Assembly: GCA_947303855.1 (NCBI GenBank)
Contig: CAMYZO010000015.1
Location: 1 to 46,036 of the forward strand
Length of the DNA: 46,036 bases
Source: an uncultured Prevotellaceae bacterium
GTDB taxonomy: Bacteria; Bacteroidota; Bacteroidia; Bacteroidales; Bacteroidaceae
Direction: 5' to 3'
Shown here: one piece after another, positions 8,397 to 20,100 of the stretch
How positions within the stretch are numbered: the stretch's first letter is position 1
How the letters are laid out: every line of letters starts with the position of its first letter
Notes under the pieces: model-generated
The model's database searches: none
The model's input: only the letters and a program-made list of their open reading frames with translations
What the model was told of the DNA's origin: nothing
Translations under genes and position numbers: made by a program

Positions 8397-9074
8397 TCAT
8401 TCCTTCAGCAGGTCGGGACGCAGGCGGCGGGTGCGCTCCAGGGCCTGTTCCAGTTCCCAGTTACGGATCTTGGCCTCGTTGCCTGAGAGCAGGATGTCGG
8501 GCACCTTCCAGCCCTTGTAGTCGGCGGGGCGGGTGTAGATGGGTGCCGCCAGCAGGTCGTCCTGGAAGCAGTCTGAGAGGGCCGACTGCTCGTCGCCGAT
8601 GACGCCGGGGACCACGCGTACCACGGCATCGGCAATCATGGCCGCCACCAGCTCGCCTCCCGTCAGCACGAAGTCGCCGATGGAGATCTCGCGGGTGATG
8701 AGGTGGTCGCGGATGCGCTGGTCGATGCCCTTGTAGTGGCCAGCTAATATAATAAGGTTACCCTTCAGCGACAGTTCGTTGGCTATATGCTGGTCAAATC
8801 GCTCCCCGTCGGGCGAGGTGAAGATCACCTCGTCGTAGTCGCGCTCTGCCTTCAGGGCGGTGATGCAGCGGTCTATAGGTTCGCATTGCATGACCATGCC
8901 TGCCGAGCCGCCGTAGGGGTAGTCGTCCACCCGTCGCCACTTGTCGAGGGTGTAGTCACGCAGGTTGTGCAGACGTATCTCGGCCAGTCCTTTCTTCTCG
9001 GCGCGGGCCAGTATGGATTCGTGTACGAAGCCCTCCAGCATTTCGGGCAGTACGGTGATGATGTCTATTCTCAT
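8397..9074 (-). CDS. trmD: tRNA (guanine-N1)-methyltransferase TrmD
   Basis: Methylates G37 of tRNAs using S-adenosylmethionine. The 225-residue product matches the family from [13 protein letters not shown] through the trefoil-knot region [17 protein letters not shown] and GDFVLTGGE to the C-terminal [13 protein letters not shown]. In many bacteria trmD lies with rpsP-rimM-rplS. Here it follows a pectate lyase gene by 4 bases and precedes the AAA-ATPase-like gene, so an essential tRNA-modifying gene shares a transcript with accessory genes. Confidence 0.97.
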   Translation of the reverse strand: MRIDIITVLPEMLEGFVHESILARAEKKGLAEIRLHNLRDYTLDKWRRVDDYPYGGSAGMVMQCEPIDRCITALKAERDYDEVIFTSPDGERFDQHIANELSLKGNLIILAGHYKGIDQRIRDHLITREISIGDFVLTGGELVAAMIADAVVRVVPGVIGDEQSALSDCFQDDLLAAPIYTRPADYKGWKVPDILLSGNEAKIRNWELEQALERTRRLRPDLLKE

Positions 9075-9078
9075 AACA

Positions 9079-10440
9079 TTATTTCATGATTAGTCGGTGG
9101 TTGACGATGAAAAAGCCTCGTCCGTTGCCGCTGACACTCTGTCCTGCCAGATTGTGGAAGGTCCAGTCGTCGGCATCGGCATGGATAGCTGCTATCTTCG
9201 TCTCATTTCCAGTCTGTGTGAACAGCGTGGCACCGGTGTGAGTGCCAACCTCTGCCGGTATGTCGCTGGCAGCGGCGACGGTGTAGGGATAGGGCACGGT
9301 GACGGTTGTGCCGAATGATGACGGCATGCCGTTGGCACGCTCTGCAACGTAGTTGTTGTTGCCCCATGTCACGCTGATGGCATCCGTCTGTCCGTAGAAG
9401 TTATAGACCCCTGGTGCAAAGTAGTTGCCTTCAATCAGAAATTCGGAGTTCTTGCGAGGATTGATGCAGTTGCCGCTTCCGGTGCAGGTGAAGTAGTTGT
9501 TCAGCATGTGAATCTTGCCCACCCGTGCCATGGGCATGCGAGCCCTGCAGTTCTGTCCCCAGTGGTTGAAGGCAAAGGTGGTGTTCAGATAGCCGGTAGT
9601 CTCGCTGTCGCTGCTGCCTATGAGGTTGGTGTTCTGGTGCATGTACGAGCGTTCGGTATAGCTGAAGCAGCACCAGCTGACGGTGTTGAAGTCCGACTTC
9701 TGTGTGATGTCGAAGTTGCCGTCCATGCCGTCGGTGAACTCGCAGTGGTCTACCCAGCAGTTTTTGGTGCCGGTGAAGGAGATGAGGTCGCTGCCGCTCA
9801 CGTCGATGGAGCCCGGTCCTACGAATTTCAGGTTGCGTATAATCAGGTTCTGGCAGTTCTTGAAAGAGAAGATGCCCGAGCTGCGGTACGATTCTTTCGT
9901 GTCGCCCGTCATGTTGATAATGATTTGGCGCGTGTTGTATTCTGCCTCTTCGCTGACTTTCGTACCGGTTGACAGCGTGCCGCCCGTACCGCTGCTGGTG
10001 CTCATCTGTGGCACGCCAGCCGCGTTGAGCGCATCAAGAATTTCCTGCGTGGCATGCCAGGTTGTACACAGCCGGGCGTTGTTGATGCCCAGCAGTGTCT
10101 TTCCGCTGATGCTGCTCAGCGAGATGGTGCTTGAAACGATGAAGTCGCCCTGTGAGCCGTCCAGGATGATAACGTCGAATTTCTTGATGGCATTGCCGAT
10201 GTCGTTCTTCATGTCCTTACCTGTTGCTGTCAGCGTCGTTATCTTGCTGGTGCTTACGCCCGTGACGGGATAGTCGTAGCATCCGCCGCCGGTGATGTCG
10301 TATGCGGTGCTGGCGGTGCGTGAGGCCCGTGTGCAGAATCCGAAAGGTTTCTGCTGGTCGTGGGTGCTTGTCTGTGCTGTGGCCGTCATGGCAGCCATCA
10401 GGGTGGTGAGTGCTATTACGAGTCTTTTCATATTATTCAT
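9079..10440 (-). CDS. Secreted pectate lyase, polysaccharide lyase family 1
   Basis: Cleaves polygalacturonate by beta-elimination, usually with calcium. The 453-residue product has a signal peptide (ending ATAQT) and a parallel beta-helix pattern. PL1 landmarks are [20 protein letters not shown], a DGNFDIT calcium-site-like stretch, and [17 protein letters not shown], which carries the catalytic Arg region. The final 30 residues resemble a Por-type sorting tail ([18 protein letters not shown] then a basic end). ATG at 10431 is an alternative start. With ATG at 10440 the gene overlaps the patatin gene by 8 bases. A pectinolytic enzyme suggests a plant-fibre-rich gut or rumen habitat. Confidence 0.9.
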   Translation of the reverse strand: MNNMKRLVIALTTLMAAMTATAQTSTHDQQKPFGFCTRASRTASTAYDITGGGCYDYPVTGVSTSKITTLTATGKDMKNDIGNAIKKFDVIILDGSQGDFIVSSTISLSSISGKTLLGINNARLCTTWHATQEILDALNAAGVPQMSTSSGTGGTLSTGTKVSEEAEYNTRQIIINMTGDTKESYRSSGIFSFKNCQNLIIRNLKFVGPGSIDVSGSDLISFTGTKNCWVDHCEFTDGMDGNFDITQKSDFNTVSWCCFSYTERSYMHQNTNLIGSSDSETTGYLNTTFAFNHWGQNCRARMPMARVGKIHMLNNYFTCTGSGNCINPRKNSEFLIEGNYFAPGVYNFYGQTDAISVTWGNNNYVAERANGMPSSFGTTVTVPYPYTVAAASDIPAEVGTHTGATLFTQTGNETKIAAIHADADDWTFHNLAGQSVSGNGRGFFIVNHRLIMK

Positions 10441-11278
10441 AGAACGCTATGATGCGGTCAATATATTCTTCACCGGTGGCACGTCCCATCTTGTAGACGC
10501 GCTCCATCTGCTCAGGGTTGTGGCTGATGTGGCCTATGGGAATCTTCTGTGCGGGCCGTATGACGAGGCAGCGTCCCAGCCGCTCGGCCTCGGCCACGTA
10601 GTCCAGCTCGTAGTTGTACATCTGGAAGCGCTGGTCCATGGCCTCCACCATGCGTGGGTATTTCCGCAGGCCGATGCGCATCAGGGGCATCAGGCGGGTG
10701 CGCTGCTTGCGGTATCCCAGCGGCTGTGTCAGGATGACCACGTTACGGCTGTAGCCCTGGCGCTCGGCCCACTCTAAGGGTATGCTGTCGCTGACGCCGC
10801 CGTCGAGCAGCTTCAGTCCCTCCAGCTCTACCACCTTCGAGCAGAGCGGCATGGAGGCAGAGGCGCGAATCCAGTCGTAGGTGTCCTCTGTACACCGGTC
10901 CAGCTGTTTGTAGACTGGTTGCCCCGTCTCTACGTCGGTACATACGCAGACGAAGCGCATGGGATTGTCTTCGAAGGCCCGGTCGTCGAACACGTCGTAT
11001 TGCCGTGGCACGATATGATAGCCAAACTCGGCGTTGAAGTAGTTGCCCGTTGTCAGCAGCGAACGCAGGCCGCTGTAGCGCGGGTCATGGGCAAAGCGCT
11101 TGTTGTAGCGGATGGCCCGTCCCGGCTGCCGCGACTTCATGTTACAGCCGAAGGCAGCTCCTGCCGACACGCCGATGAGTCCGTCAGGCCACACGTCGTG
11201 CTCCATCATCACGTCGATGATGCCTGCCGTGAACAGGCCGCGCATGGCGCCGCCTTCCAGTATCAGTCCTCTTCTCAT
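10433..11278 (-). CDS. Patatin-like phospholipase family protein
   Basis: Serine lipid acyl hydrolase of the bacterial patatin (RssA/YjjU-like) family, 281 residues, without a signal peptide, so cytoplasmic or membrane-associated. The oxyanion Gly-rich LEGGAMRG is at 8-15, the nucleophile elbow GVSAG at 36-40 (Ser38), and the catalytic Asp in LLDGGVSDSIP at about 159. It starts with a 4-base ATGA overlap with the stop of the preceding gene and overlaps the next one as well, so translation is probably coupled through the operon. Confidence 0.92.
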   Translation of the reverse strand: MRRGLILEGGAMRGLFTAGIIDVMMEHDVWPDGLIGVSAGAAFGCNMKSRQPGRAIRYNKRFAHDPRYSGLRSLLTTGNYFNAEFGYHIVPRQYDVFDDRAFEDNPMRFVCVCTDVETGQPVYKQLDRCTEDTYDWIRASASMPLCSKVVELEGLKLLDGGVSDSIPLEWAERQGYSRNVVILTQPLGYRKQRTRLMPLMRIGLRKYPRMVEAMDQRFQMYNYELDYVAEAERLGRCLVIRPAQKIPIGHISHNPEQMERVYKMGRATGEEYIDRIIAFYE

Positions 11279-11772
11279 GCCTTCAGTCTCTGCCTCTTGT
11301 ATTTGATGCGTTCGTCAATCGTCATTTGCGCAAACCGCTGCCATTCGGTGGCCCCGTCGCGGCACTGGTTCACGTAGTCCATGTCGTGCATGCGCTCGTA
11401 GGCCTCCATTTCAAACGGGTTCAGCCAGTAGCCGGCATTCGGATAGCGTTTCCGTGCCCGCCAGCCCTGCAGCCAGAACTTCAGGTAGAGGCGGTAGAAG
11501 CGCCACCAGGAGTCGCCCGTGGTGACGGCCTGCTTCAGGTGGATCATCTCATGGTTCTTCAGCTCGTCGAAACGGCGGTTCATGTGGTCGGCCTCCTGTT
11601 GCGAGTGCGTCAGGATGGTGCCGAAGAATGTCAGCGCCTCATAGCCGCTGTTCAGCCAGAAGGTGTCGACAACGGCCGGCATGTCGTGGACGGTGCTGGG
11701 CTTTCGTGCCTTCCACACGAAGCGCAGTATGCGGAACATTCTGAACGGATGGCGCAGCGGCTTGAACTTCAT
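11275..11772 (-). CDS. HExxH-containing protein, unknown function
   Basis: The 165-residue product is basic and aromatic-rich. It has a zincin-like HEMIH at 74-78 and a downstream acidic pair in NPFEMEAYE (Glu121, Glu123) that could supply the third zinc ligand, as in small HExxH metallopeptidase-like proteins. There is no signal peptide, but the N-terminal half is hydrophobic/aromatic enough for membrane contact. It is the first gene of the five-gene operon. Its -7 box lies only 4 bases before the ATG, so the mRNA is nearly leaderless or translation starts at Met12. The protease function is inferred from the motif only. Confidence 0.75.
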   Translation of the reverse strand: MKFKPLRHPFRMFRILRFVWKARKPSTVHDMPAVVDTFWLNSGYEALTFFGTILTHSQQEADHMNRRFDELKNHEMIHLKQAVTTGDSWWRFYRLYLKFWLQGWRARKRYPNAGYWLNPFEMEAYERMHDMDYVNQCRDGATEWQRFAQMTIDERIKYKRQRLKA

Positions 11773-11776
11773 GGTG

Positions 11777-11784
11777 CAAAGGTA
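11777..11784 (-). promoter_or_regulatory. Promoter -7 box abutting the start codon
   Basis: TACCTTTG on the minus strand ends 4 bases before the ATG at 11772, leaving essentially no 5' leader. It drives the five-gene leftward operon. Confidence 0.6.
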
Positions 11785-11786
11785 GT

Positions 11787-13980
<2,194 letters not shown>

Positions 13981-13983
13981 AAG

Positions 13984-14544
13984 ATGAAAGATAATCAGCA
14001 AGAATTATTCCCTTTAGTAGACGAAGAGGGAAAGGTCATAGGTAAGGCTACGCGTGGCGAGTGCCACGACGGTTCAAGACTGTTGCATGCAGTGGTACAT
14101 CTGCATGTGTTCCGGACAGCCGAAGGATGCCCGCCCGGCAAGTCTCAGGCAGGCGATGTCTATCTGCAGAAACGCCCTGAGTGGAAGGATATCCAGCCAG
14201 GCAAGTGGGACACAGCTGTAGGTGGTCATGTAGACTATGGCGAGACGCCTGAGGAGGCGTTAGGCCGCGAGGTGCGCGAAGAACTGGGCATCACAGACTT
14301 TTCTCCCGTGTTCGTTGATAAATACGTGTATGATAGTCAGCGCGAGCGTGAGTTGGTATATGTCTATTACACCATCTACGACGGTGAGATACAACCTTCC
14401 GAAGACGAACTTGACGGTGGACGTTTCTGGACGATGGCGGAGGTTCAAGGGGCGATGGGGCAGGGAGTGCTGACACCCAATTTCGAGAGTGAGTTCCAAA
14501 GATGTTTTTCCGATATATTACAAGCACCGTTAAACAGGAAATAG
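13984..14544 (+). CDS. Nudix hydrolase
   Basis: The 186-residue cytoplasmic protein has a complete Nudix box, GHVDYGETPEEALGREVREE, at about 80-99, which binds the metal used to cleave a nucleoside-diphosphate-linked substrate. The N-terminal FPLVDEEGKVIGKATRGECH resembles the YfcD/isopentenyl-isomerase-like branch. The exact substrate cannot be read from sequence. It starts 3 bases after the ligA stop and is followed 2 bases later by the B3/B4 gene, so the three are likely co-transcribed. Confidence 0.9.
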   Translation: MKDNQQELFPLVDEEGKVIGKATRGECHDGSRLLHAVVHLHVFRTAEGCPPGKSQAGDVYLQKRPEWKDIQPGKWDTAVGGHVDYGETPEEALGREVREELGITDFSPVFVDKYVYDSQRERELVYVYYTIYDGEIQPSEDELDGGRFWTMAEVQGAMGQGVLTPNFESEFQRCFSDILQAPLNRK

Positions 14545-14546
14545 TC

Positions 14547-15212
14547 ATGCAGATTGTAGTATCCGACGAAATAGAGCAGGTATGCCCACGGTTTGTGGGA
14601 GCCGCCGTTGAGGCTCAGGTGGTGAATACCCCTTACTGCGCCGAACTGTGGGAGGAGATACACCGGTGGGAAGAGCGTTTCCGCCGTGAGCTGACCACCG
14701 AGAGTCTGAAAGAGTTGCCGGGCATTGCCGCCACCCGTGCCGTCTACAAGAAGTGCGGCAAGGACCCCTCGCGCTATCGGCCTGCCTCAGAGCAGCTCAT
14801 ACGCCGCATGCTGCAGGGCAAGGAGCTCTATCAGATAGATACGCTGGTAGACCTGGTGAACCTGGCCTCGATAGCCTACGGCTACAGCATCGGCGGCTTT
14901 GATGCCGACAAGATGGTGGGCGACACGCTGACCTTGGGCGTCGGCCGTGAGGGAGAACCCTACGAGGGTATAGGCCGGGGTCTGCTTAACATTGCCGGAC
15001 TGCCCGTCTACCGCGACCTGCAGGGTGGGGTAGGCACGCCTACCAGCGACCATGAGCGAACGAAGATGACGCTTGGCACCACCCATCTGCTGGTGCTCAT
15101 CAACGGCTACGACGGCAACGAGGAGCGCGTCAGCCAGAACGCCGCCTTCATCCAGCAGCTGATACGCAGCTATGCCCAGAGCGACGGCGGCACCGTCACC
15201 CTCTACCGCTGA
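14547..15212 (+). CDS. B3/B4 tRNA-binding-domain protein (PheRS beta-like)
   Basis: Stand-alone B3/B4 domain as in the editing region of phenylalanyl-tRNA synthetase beta, 221 residues. Recognisable segments are LPGIAATRAVYKKCGKDPSR, RPASEQLIRRML, DLVNLASIAYGYSIGGFD and GTTHLLVLINGYD. Such free-standing proteins are thought to act on mischarged tRNA or related substrates, but the role is unproved. The frame is open upstream of 14547, but ATG at 14547 starts the conserved part and lies 2 bases after the Nudix stop. It converges on the LytTR gene with only 6 bases between stops and no visible terminator. Confidence 0.87.
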   Translation: MQIVVSDEIEQVCPRFVGAAVEAQVVNTPYCAELWEEIHRWEERFRRELTTESLKELPGIAATRAVYKKCGKDPSRYRPASEQLIRRMLQGKELYQIDTLVDLVNLASIAYGYSIGGFDADKMVGDTLTLGVGREGEPYEGIGRGLLNIAGLPVYRDLQGGVGTPTSDHERTKMTLGTTHLLVLINGYDGNEERVSQNAAFIQQLIRSYAQSDGGTVTLYR

Positions 15213-15218
15213 CGGGGG

Positions 15219-15959
15219 CTATTTTCCCAGGAACTTGGTGTCGATGTAGCGGTTGAACTGCTCCTTGTAGCTGTCGCCAATGGGCAGGTAGGTGTCGGCG
15301 TCCAGGATGACGCGGTTCTTGTTCACCTCCTGAATCTTGTCCAGGTTAACAATGTAGGATCGGTGTATGCGCATGAAGTTCTGCGGCAGCCGTTCCTCCA
15401 GCATCTTCATCGACAGCAGGGTGACGATGGGCTTGGGCTGACTGTCAAGGTGCAGCTTCAGGTATTCCGACATGCCCTCCACGTAACGTATGTCTTGAAT
15501 AGCCACCTTGACCACGCGGTAGTCGGTCTTGACGAAGATAGAGCCATCCTCCTGTGCGGAAACCGCCGTAGCGGCAGCCTCCCCTGCGGGGGACGGCTGG
15601 AGGGCGATTCTGTCCTTCAGCCTGTTGGCTGCCCGCATGAAGTCCTGCAGTCCGAAGGGCTTCAGCAGATAGTCCACGGCGTTCACCTTAAACCCCTCGA
15701 TGGCATATTCCGAGTAGGCCGTGGTGAAGACAATCAGCGGCGGCACGCTGAGCGACTTCACAAAATCCATGCCGTTCAGGTCGGGCATGTTGATGTCGCA
15801 GAACATGGCGTCCACGGGTTCGCTGTTCAGCACGTCGATGGCCTCCAGGGCACTCTGGCATTGTGCCACCAGCTCCAGGAACGGCACCTTTTTAATATAT
15901 GCTGCAAGCTGCTGCAATGCCAGCGGCTCGTCGTCAATAGCTATTACTCTGATACTCAT
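15219..15959 (-). CDS. LytTR-family response regulator, orphan
   Basis: Two-component regulator of 246 residues. The receiver domain (1-120) has the acidic pair DDE at 9-11, phospho-acceptor Asp55 in FCDINMPD and the Lys in LLKPFG. The C-terminal LytTR DNA-binding domain contains FVKTDYRVVKV, IRYVEGMSEYL and FMRIHRSYIVNL. The linker contains a Pro/Ala-rich stretch encoded by a C/G-rich palindrome. No histidine kinase is nearby. It is divergent from the RND efflux operon across a 113-base region, so control of that operon is plausible but unproved. The frame extends 17 codons further upstream, but MSIRVIAIDDEP is the natural start. Confidence 0.93.
   Translation of the reverse strand: MSIRVIAIDDEPLALQQLAAYIKKVPFLELVAQCQSALEAIDVLNSEPVDAMFCDINMPDLNGMDFVKSLSVPPLIVFTTAYSEYAIEGFKVNAVDYLLKPFGLQDFMRAANRLKDRIALQPSPAGEAAATAVSAQEDGSIFVKTDYRVVKVAIQDIRYVEGMSEYLKLHLDSQPKPIVTLLSMKMLEERLPQNFMRIHRSYIVNLDKIQEVNKNRVILDADTYLPIGDSYKEQFNRYIDTKFLGK
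15567..15602. repeat. C/G-rich palindrome inside the LytTR gene linker
   Basis: CCGCCGTAGCGG followed by CTCCCCTGCGGGGGA, short palindromes of type B composition, located exactly in the receiver/LytTR linker. Confidence 0.5.
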
Positions 15960-15967
15960 ACAGGGGG

Positions 15968-15975
15968 CAAAAGTA
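15968..15975 (-). promoter_or_regulatory. Promoter -7 box for the LytTR gene
   Basis: TACTTTTG on the minus strand, only 8 bases before the ATG at 15959; another very short leader. Confidence 0.5.
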
Positions 15976-16038
15976 CAAAAAAACGAGCAAAAATGCAACA
16001 AAAACGTCAATAAGTTTGCTGTTGTGTCAGTAATTCAC

Positions 16039-16046
16039 TAATTTTG
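16039..16046 (+). promoter_or_regulatory. Promoter -7 box of the RND efflux operon
   Basis: TAATTTTG, 26 bases before the adaptor gene start. Confidence 0.6.
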
Positions 16047-16072
16047 CACGAGAAGCAAAACAAAACTGAGAT

Positions 16073-17092
16073 ATGAAAAACGGATTATTAGGACTGCTGG
16101 TCATGCTGATTGCCTGCAGTTGCAGCGAGAACAAGAAGGCAGAGCAGAAGTCACCAACAAGAGTGAAGACACAGATGGTGTCGCCAGCCTTTTCTGACGA
16201 TTCACAGACGTACGTAGGTATAGTAGAGGAACGTGAGGCTACAGCCGTCAGTTTCACGGGTATGGGTGTCATCAGGCGCATGCTGGTGAGCGAGGGCCAG
16301 GCCGTCAGCCGTGGACAGCTGCTGGCGGAGATGGACGACACCCAGGCCCGCAATCTGCTTAGCGGTGCCGAGGCCCAGATGACGCAGGCCAACGACGCCC
16401 TGCAGCGCTACCAGCTGCTGCACGACAACGGTTCGTTGCCCGAGGTACAGTGGGTGGAGATACAGAGCAAGGTGGCTCAGGCCAAGTCGCAGCTGGAGGT
16501 GGCCAGGAAGAACCTGGCTGACTGCTGGCTGACGGCACCCGTCAGCGGTGTCGTGGGCAAGAAACTGGTAGGTGCCGGTGAGACGGCCATGCCCTCGCAG
16601 GCTGTCGTCACCATCCTCGATGTCAGCAGTGTGAAGGTGAAGGTGGCCGTGCCTGAGGGCGACATCAGCGCCCTTCGCTCCACTACCCCCTCAACCATCA
16701 GCGTTGAGGCCGTAGGTGCTACCGTCAAGGGCAGCAAGATAGAGAAAGGTGTTGAGGCCGATGCGCTGACCCATACCTACGATGTCAGAATCAATGTGCC
16801 TAACGCTGACCGCCGCTTATTGCCTGGCATGGTGGCCAGCGTGCGGTTCATACAGGAGGGTTCACAGAGCATTACCGTCATGTCGCTGCCCATTCCTGCC
16901 GTTCAGAAGGCTGCCGACGGCTCGCTGTTCGTATGGACTGTAGCCGCTGACGGCACAGCCCATCGTGCCAAGGTGAGCATTGGCGCCACGTCGGGCAACA
17001 ACGTTGCCATTACCGATGGCTTGAGCATTGGGCAGCGCATCGTGACCGAGGGCTATCAGAAACTGAGTGAGGGAACGAAGGTCGTGTATTGA
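16073..17092 (+). CDS. RND efflux periplasmic adaptor (membrane fusion protein), lipoprotein
   Basis: Links the inner-membrane RND pump to the outer-membrane channel. The 339-residue product has a lipoprotein leader (LIACSC, Cys15 or Cys17). The first beta-barrel/lipoyl half reads VSFTGMGVIRRMLVSEGQAVSRGQLLAEMDD, followed by a helical hairpin (about 95-145), the second lipoyl half LADCWLTAPVSGVVGKKLVGAGE, and a membrane-proximal domain ending EGYQKLSEGTKVVY. First gene of the MFP-RND-TolC unit. The substrate is unknown. Confidence 0.93.
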   Translation: MKNGLLGLLVMLIACSCSENKKAEQKSPTRVKTQMVSPAFSDDSQTYVGIVEEREATAVSFTGMGVIRRMLVSEGQAVSRGQLLAEMDDTQARNLLSGAEAQMTQANDALQRYQLLHDNGSLPEVQWVEIQSKVAQAKSQLEVARKNLADCWLTAPVSGVVGKKLVGAGETAMPSQAVVTILDVSSVKVKVAVPEGDISALRSTTPSTISVEAVGATVKGSKIEKGVEADALTHTYDVRINVPNADRRLLPGMVASVRFIQEGSQSITVMSLPIPAVQKAADGSLFVWTVAADGTAHRAKVSIGATSGNNVAITDGLSIGQRIVTEGYQKLSEGTKVVY

Positions 17093-17097
17093 GTCGA

Positions 17098-17150
17098 AAT
17101 ATCGAAACATCGAAACATCGAAATATCGAAAATAGTAAATCGTAAATCGA
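17098..17150. repeat. ATCGAAA-type tandem repeat between MFP and RND genes
   Basis: Five ATATCGAAA/ACATCGAAA units, then TAAATCG units, fill the 60-base intergenic gap up to the RND start codon. Confidence 0.7.
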
Positions 17151-17152
17151 AA

Positions 17153-20100
17153 ATGAAAAAGATGTCTTGGCTCCGCTGGCCGCTGGAGCACTACTCCATA
17201 TCGCTGCTCATCATCGCCATCCTGTTTGTGATGGGCATCTATGGCATGTATGTCATGCCGAAAGACGAGTTTCCCCATGCCACCATCCGTCAGGGAGTGG
17301 TGGTGGCCGTCTATCCTGGTGCCACCAGCGAGGAGATAGAGCAGCAGGTGGCTCGTCCCTTGGAGCGCTACCTCTTCACCTTTGGTGAGGTGAAGCGTGC
17401 AAAGACCACCACCACGTCGCAGAACGACATGTGTATTGCCATGGTGGAACTGAACGACGAAGTGAACAACAAGGACGAGGTATGGTCGAAGATCAAGCAC
17501 GGCCTGAACAGTTTCAAGTCGCAGCTGCCGTCAGGCGTGCTGGCCATTTTGGTAAACGATGACTTCGGCAACACCTCGGCCCTGCTCATCGCCATCGAGA
17601 GCGGACAGCGCAGCTACCGCGAGTTGAAAGACTACAGCGACAGGCTCTCCGACCGCTTGCGGCACATCCCGTCTGTTGCCAACGTCAAGATGTTTGGCGA
17701 GCAGAAAGAGCAGATATCGCTCTATGTAGACCGTCAGCGCCTGCAGGCCTACGGCATAGGTCAGCAGATGCTTTTTTCGCGGTTGCAGGCTCAGGGTGTC
17801 ACCACCATGAGCGGCAGCATCAGCGACGAAGACCAGCAGGTGCCCATCCATGTGGAGGCTACCGAGAACAGCGTCGACGAGATTGCCAACCAGATTATCT
17901 TCTCTGACCCCGCCACCGGTAAGGTGGCCCGCGTCCGCGATGTGGCTCGTGTGGTGCAAGAGTACGACAGCAACAGCAGCCGCATTGAGCAGGACGGCCA
18001 TCCTTGTGTGCTGCTCTCCATGGAGATGACGCCCGGCAACAATGTGGTGCAGTATGGTAAGGAGGTAGACCAGGTGCTCGACGCCTTCCGTGCCGAGGAG
18101 CTGCCCGACGATGTCACCATCACCCGTATTGCCGACAAGCCTAAGGTGGTGGCCATGAGTGTCAGCTCCTTCCTGCGCGACCTGCTCATATCCATGGCCA
18201 TCATTATCCTTGTCATGATGGTGCTCTTCCCGCTGCGCTCGGCCATCGTGGCTGCTATCACCATCCCGCTGAGCACCTTTGTCTCGGTGGCCATCATGTA
18301 TATGGCTGGCATCGAACTGAACATCGTGACGCTGGCAGCCCTCATCGTGGTGCTGGGAATGATTGTCGACAACGCCATCGTGGTCATCGACGGCTACCTG
18401 GAATACCTTGGCAAGGGGATGCCTCCCAAGGAGGCTGCCATAGAGAGCGGCCGACAGTATTTCATGCCCATGATGCTGGCCACCGTCTGCATCTGCGCCA
18501 TCTTCTATCCGTTCCTGATTACCATGAAGGGCATGTTCCTCGACGCCCTGCAGGACTTCCCATGGACCATCACCATCAACCTCATGGTGTCGCTCCTGCT
18601 GGCAGTCACCGTCATCCCGTTCCTGGAGACACGTATCATCAAGCCCGATAAGGTGAGCACCGACGGTAATGCCATCACCAAGTGGGTGCAGCGGGTCTAC
18701 GACGTGACGCTCGACAAGACCTTCCGTCACCCGTGGCTCACCATGCTCATCGGCTTAGGTCTTATCCTGCTCTCGCTGCTCATCGTGCCCACGCTGAAGA
18801 TACGACTCTTCCCCTTTGCCGACCGCGACCAGTTTGCCGTTGAGATATTCCTGCCCGACGGCAAGGGACTGAAGGAGACCGAGGCCGTGGCCGACAGCGT
18901 CTATCGCGCACTACGTCCCGACGAGCGCATCACGGGCATCACCAGCTTCATAGGCTGTTCGTCGCCCCGTTTCATGGATGCCTACGCCCCGCAGATGGCG
19001 GGCCGTAACTATGCACAGTTTATTGTCAACACCACGTCAGACAAAGCCACACTCGACCTTCTTGCCGACTATCAGCCACGTCTGAGCGAGGCCTTCCCCC
19101 AGGCTTATGTCAAGTTCAAGCGGCTCGACTATCTGTCGGTGCCCGAACTGGAGTACCGCTTCTATGGCGACGACCTCGACTCGCTGCATGTGGTGGCCGA
19201 GCGCCTGATGGAACGTATGCGCCAGATGCCTGAGCTGGAATGGGTGCATACCGACTTCCTGCAGCCTTATCCTATTATTAATGTAGAGCTCGACCCCGTG
19301 GCCTCAGCACAGTTGGGCATTACACGCACCACCGCCGCCCTGGCCCTGAGTGCCACGTCGAGCGACCTGCGTGTGGGACAGTTGTGGGAGGGATACGACG
19401 AACTGCCCATCGTTGTGAAGGACAATGCCGACATGACCTATAGCGACATCCAGAACCTGGGCATCGCCACCCCCGTCAGCATCCTGTCGGGCGGTGTCAA
19501 CGCCACCAACACCACCGTGCCCTTGCGCCAGGTAGCCCGTGTCAGTCCGAAGTGGACGGAGAGCCGCATCATGCACCGAGCCGGCGAGCGTTGCATCACC
19601 GTCACCGCGCAGTTTGCACAAGGGGTGTTTACCAGTCCTGTAGAACAGCGCATTGCCAAGATCATGCAAGAAGAAATCCTGTTGCCTCAGGGTGTCCGCT
19701 GCGAGGTGGGCGGCGAGATAGAATACGGCGACGAGGCTCTGCCCCAGATTTTCGGCGGCATAGCCATCGCCATGCTCATCGTGTTCTTCTTCCTGCTGTT
19801 CAATTTCAAGAAGTACGGCATCACCCTCGTCTGCATGGCAGCCCTGGGTCTGATGATTCCCGGAGCACTCATAGGCTTGGGACTCATGGACCGTGCGCTG
19901 GGTCTGACCTCTATCTTCGGACTCATCACCCTCATGGGAATGATTATGCGTAACGAGATTCTGATTTTCGAGCATGCCAACGACCTCATAAAAGCCGGTG
20001 TTCCCGTCAAGCAGGCCGCCTACGATGCCGGCAAGCGCCGCATGGTGCCCATCTTCCTCACCACAGCGACGACAGCCGTGGGTGTGGTGCCGATGATTAT

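Noticed and set aside
17531..18730. 399-codon minus frame inside the RND permease gene
   Set aside because: His/Asp-rich product is the typical antisense reading of a conserved transporter gene; no promoter or motif.
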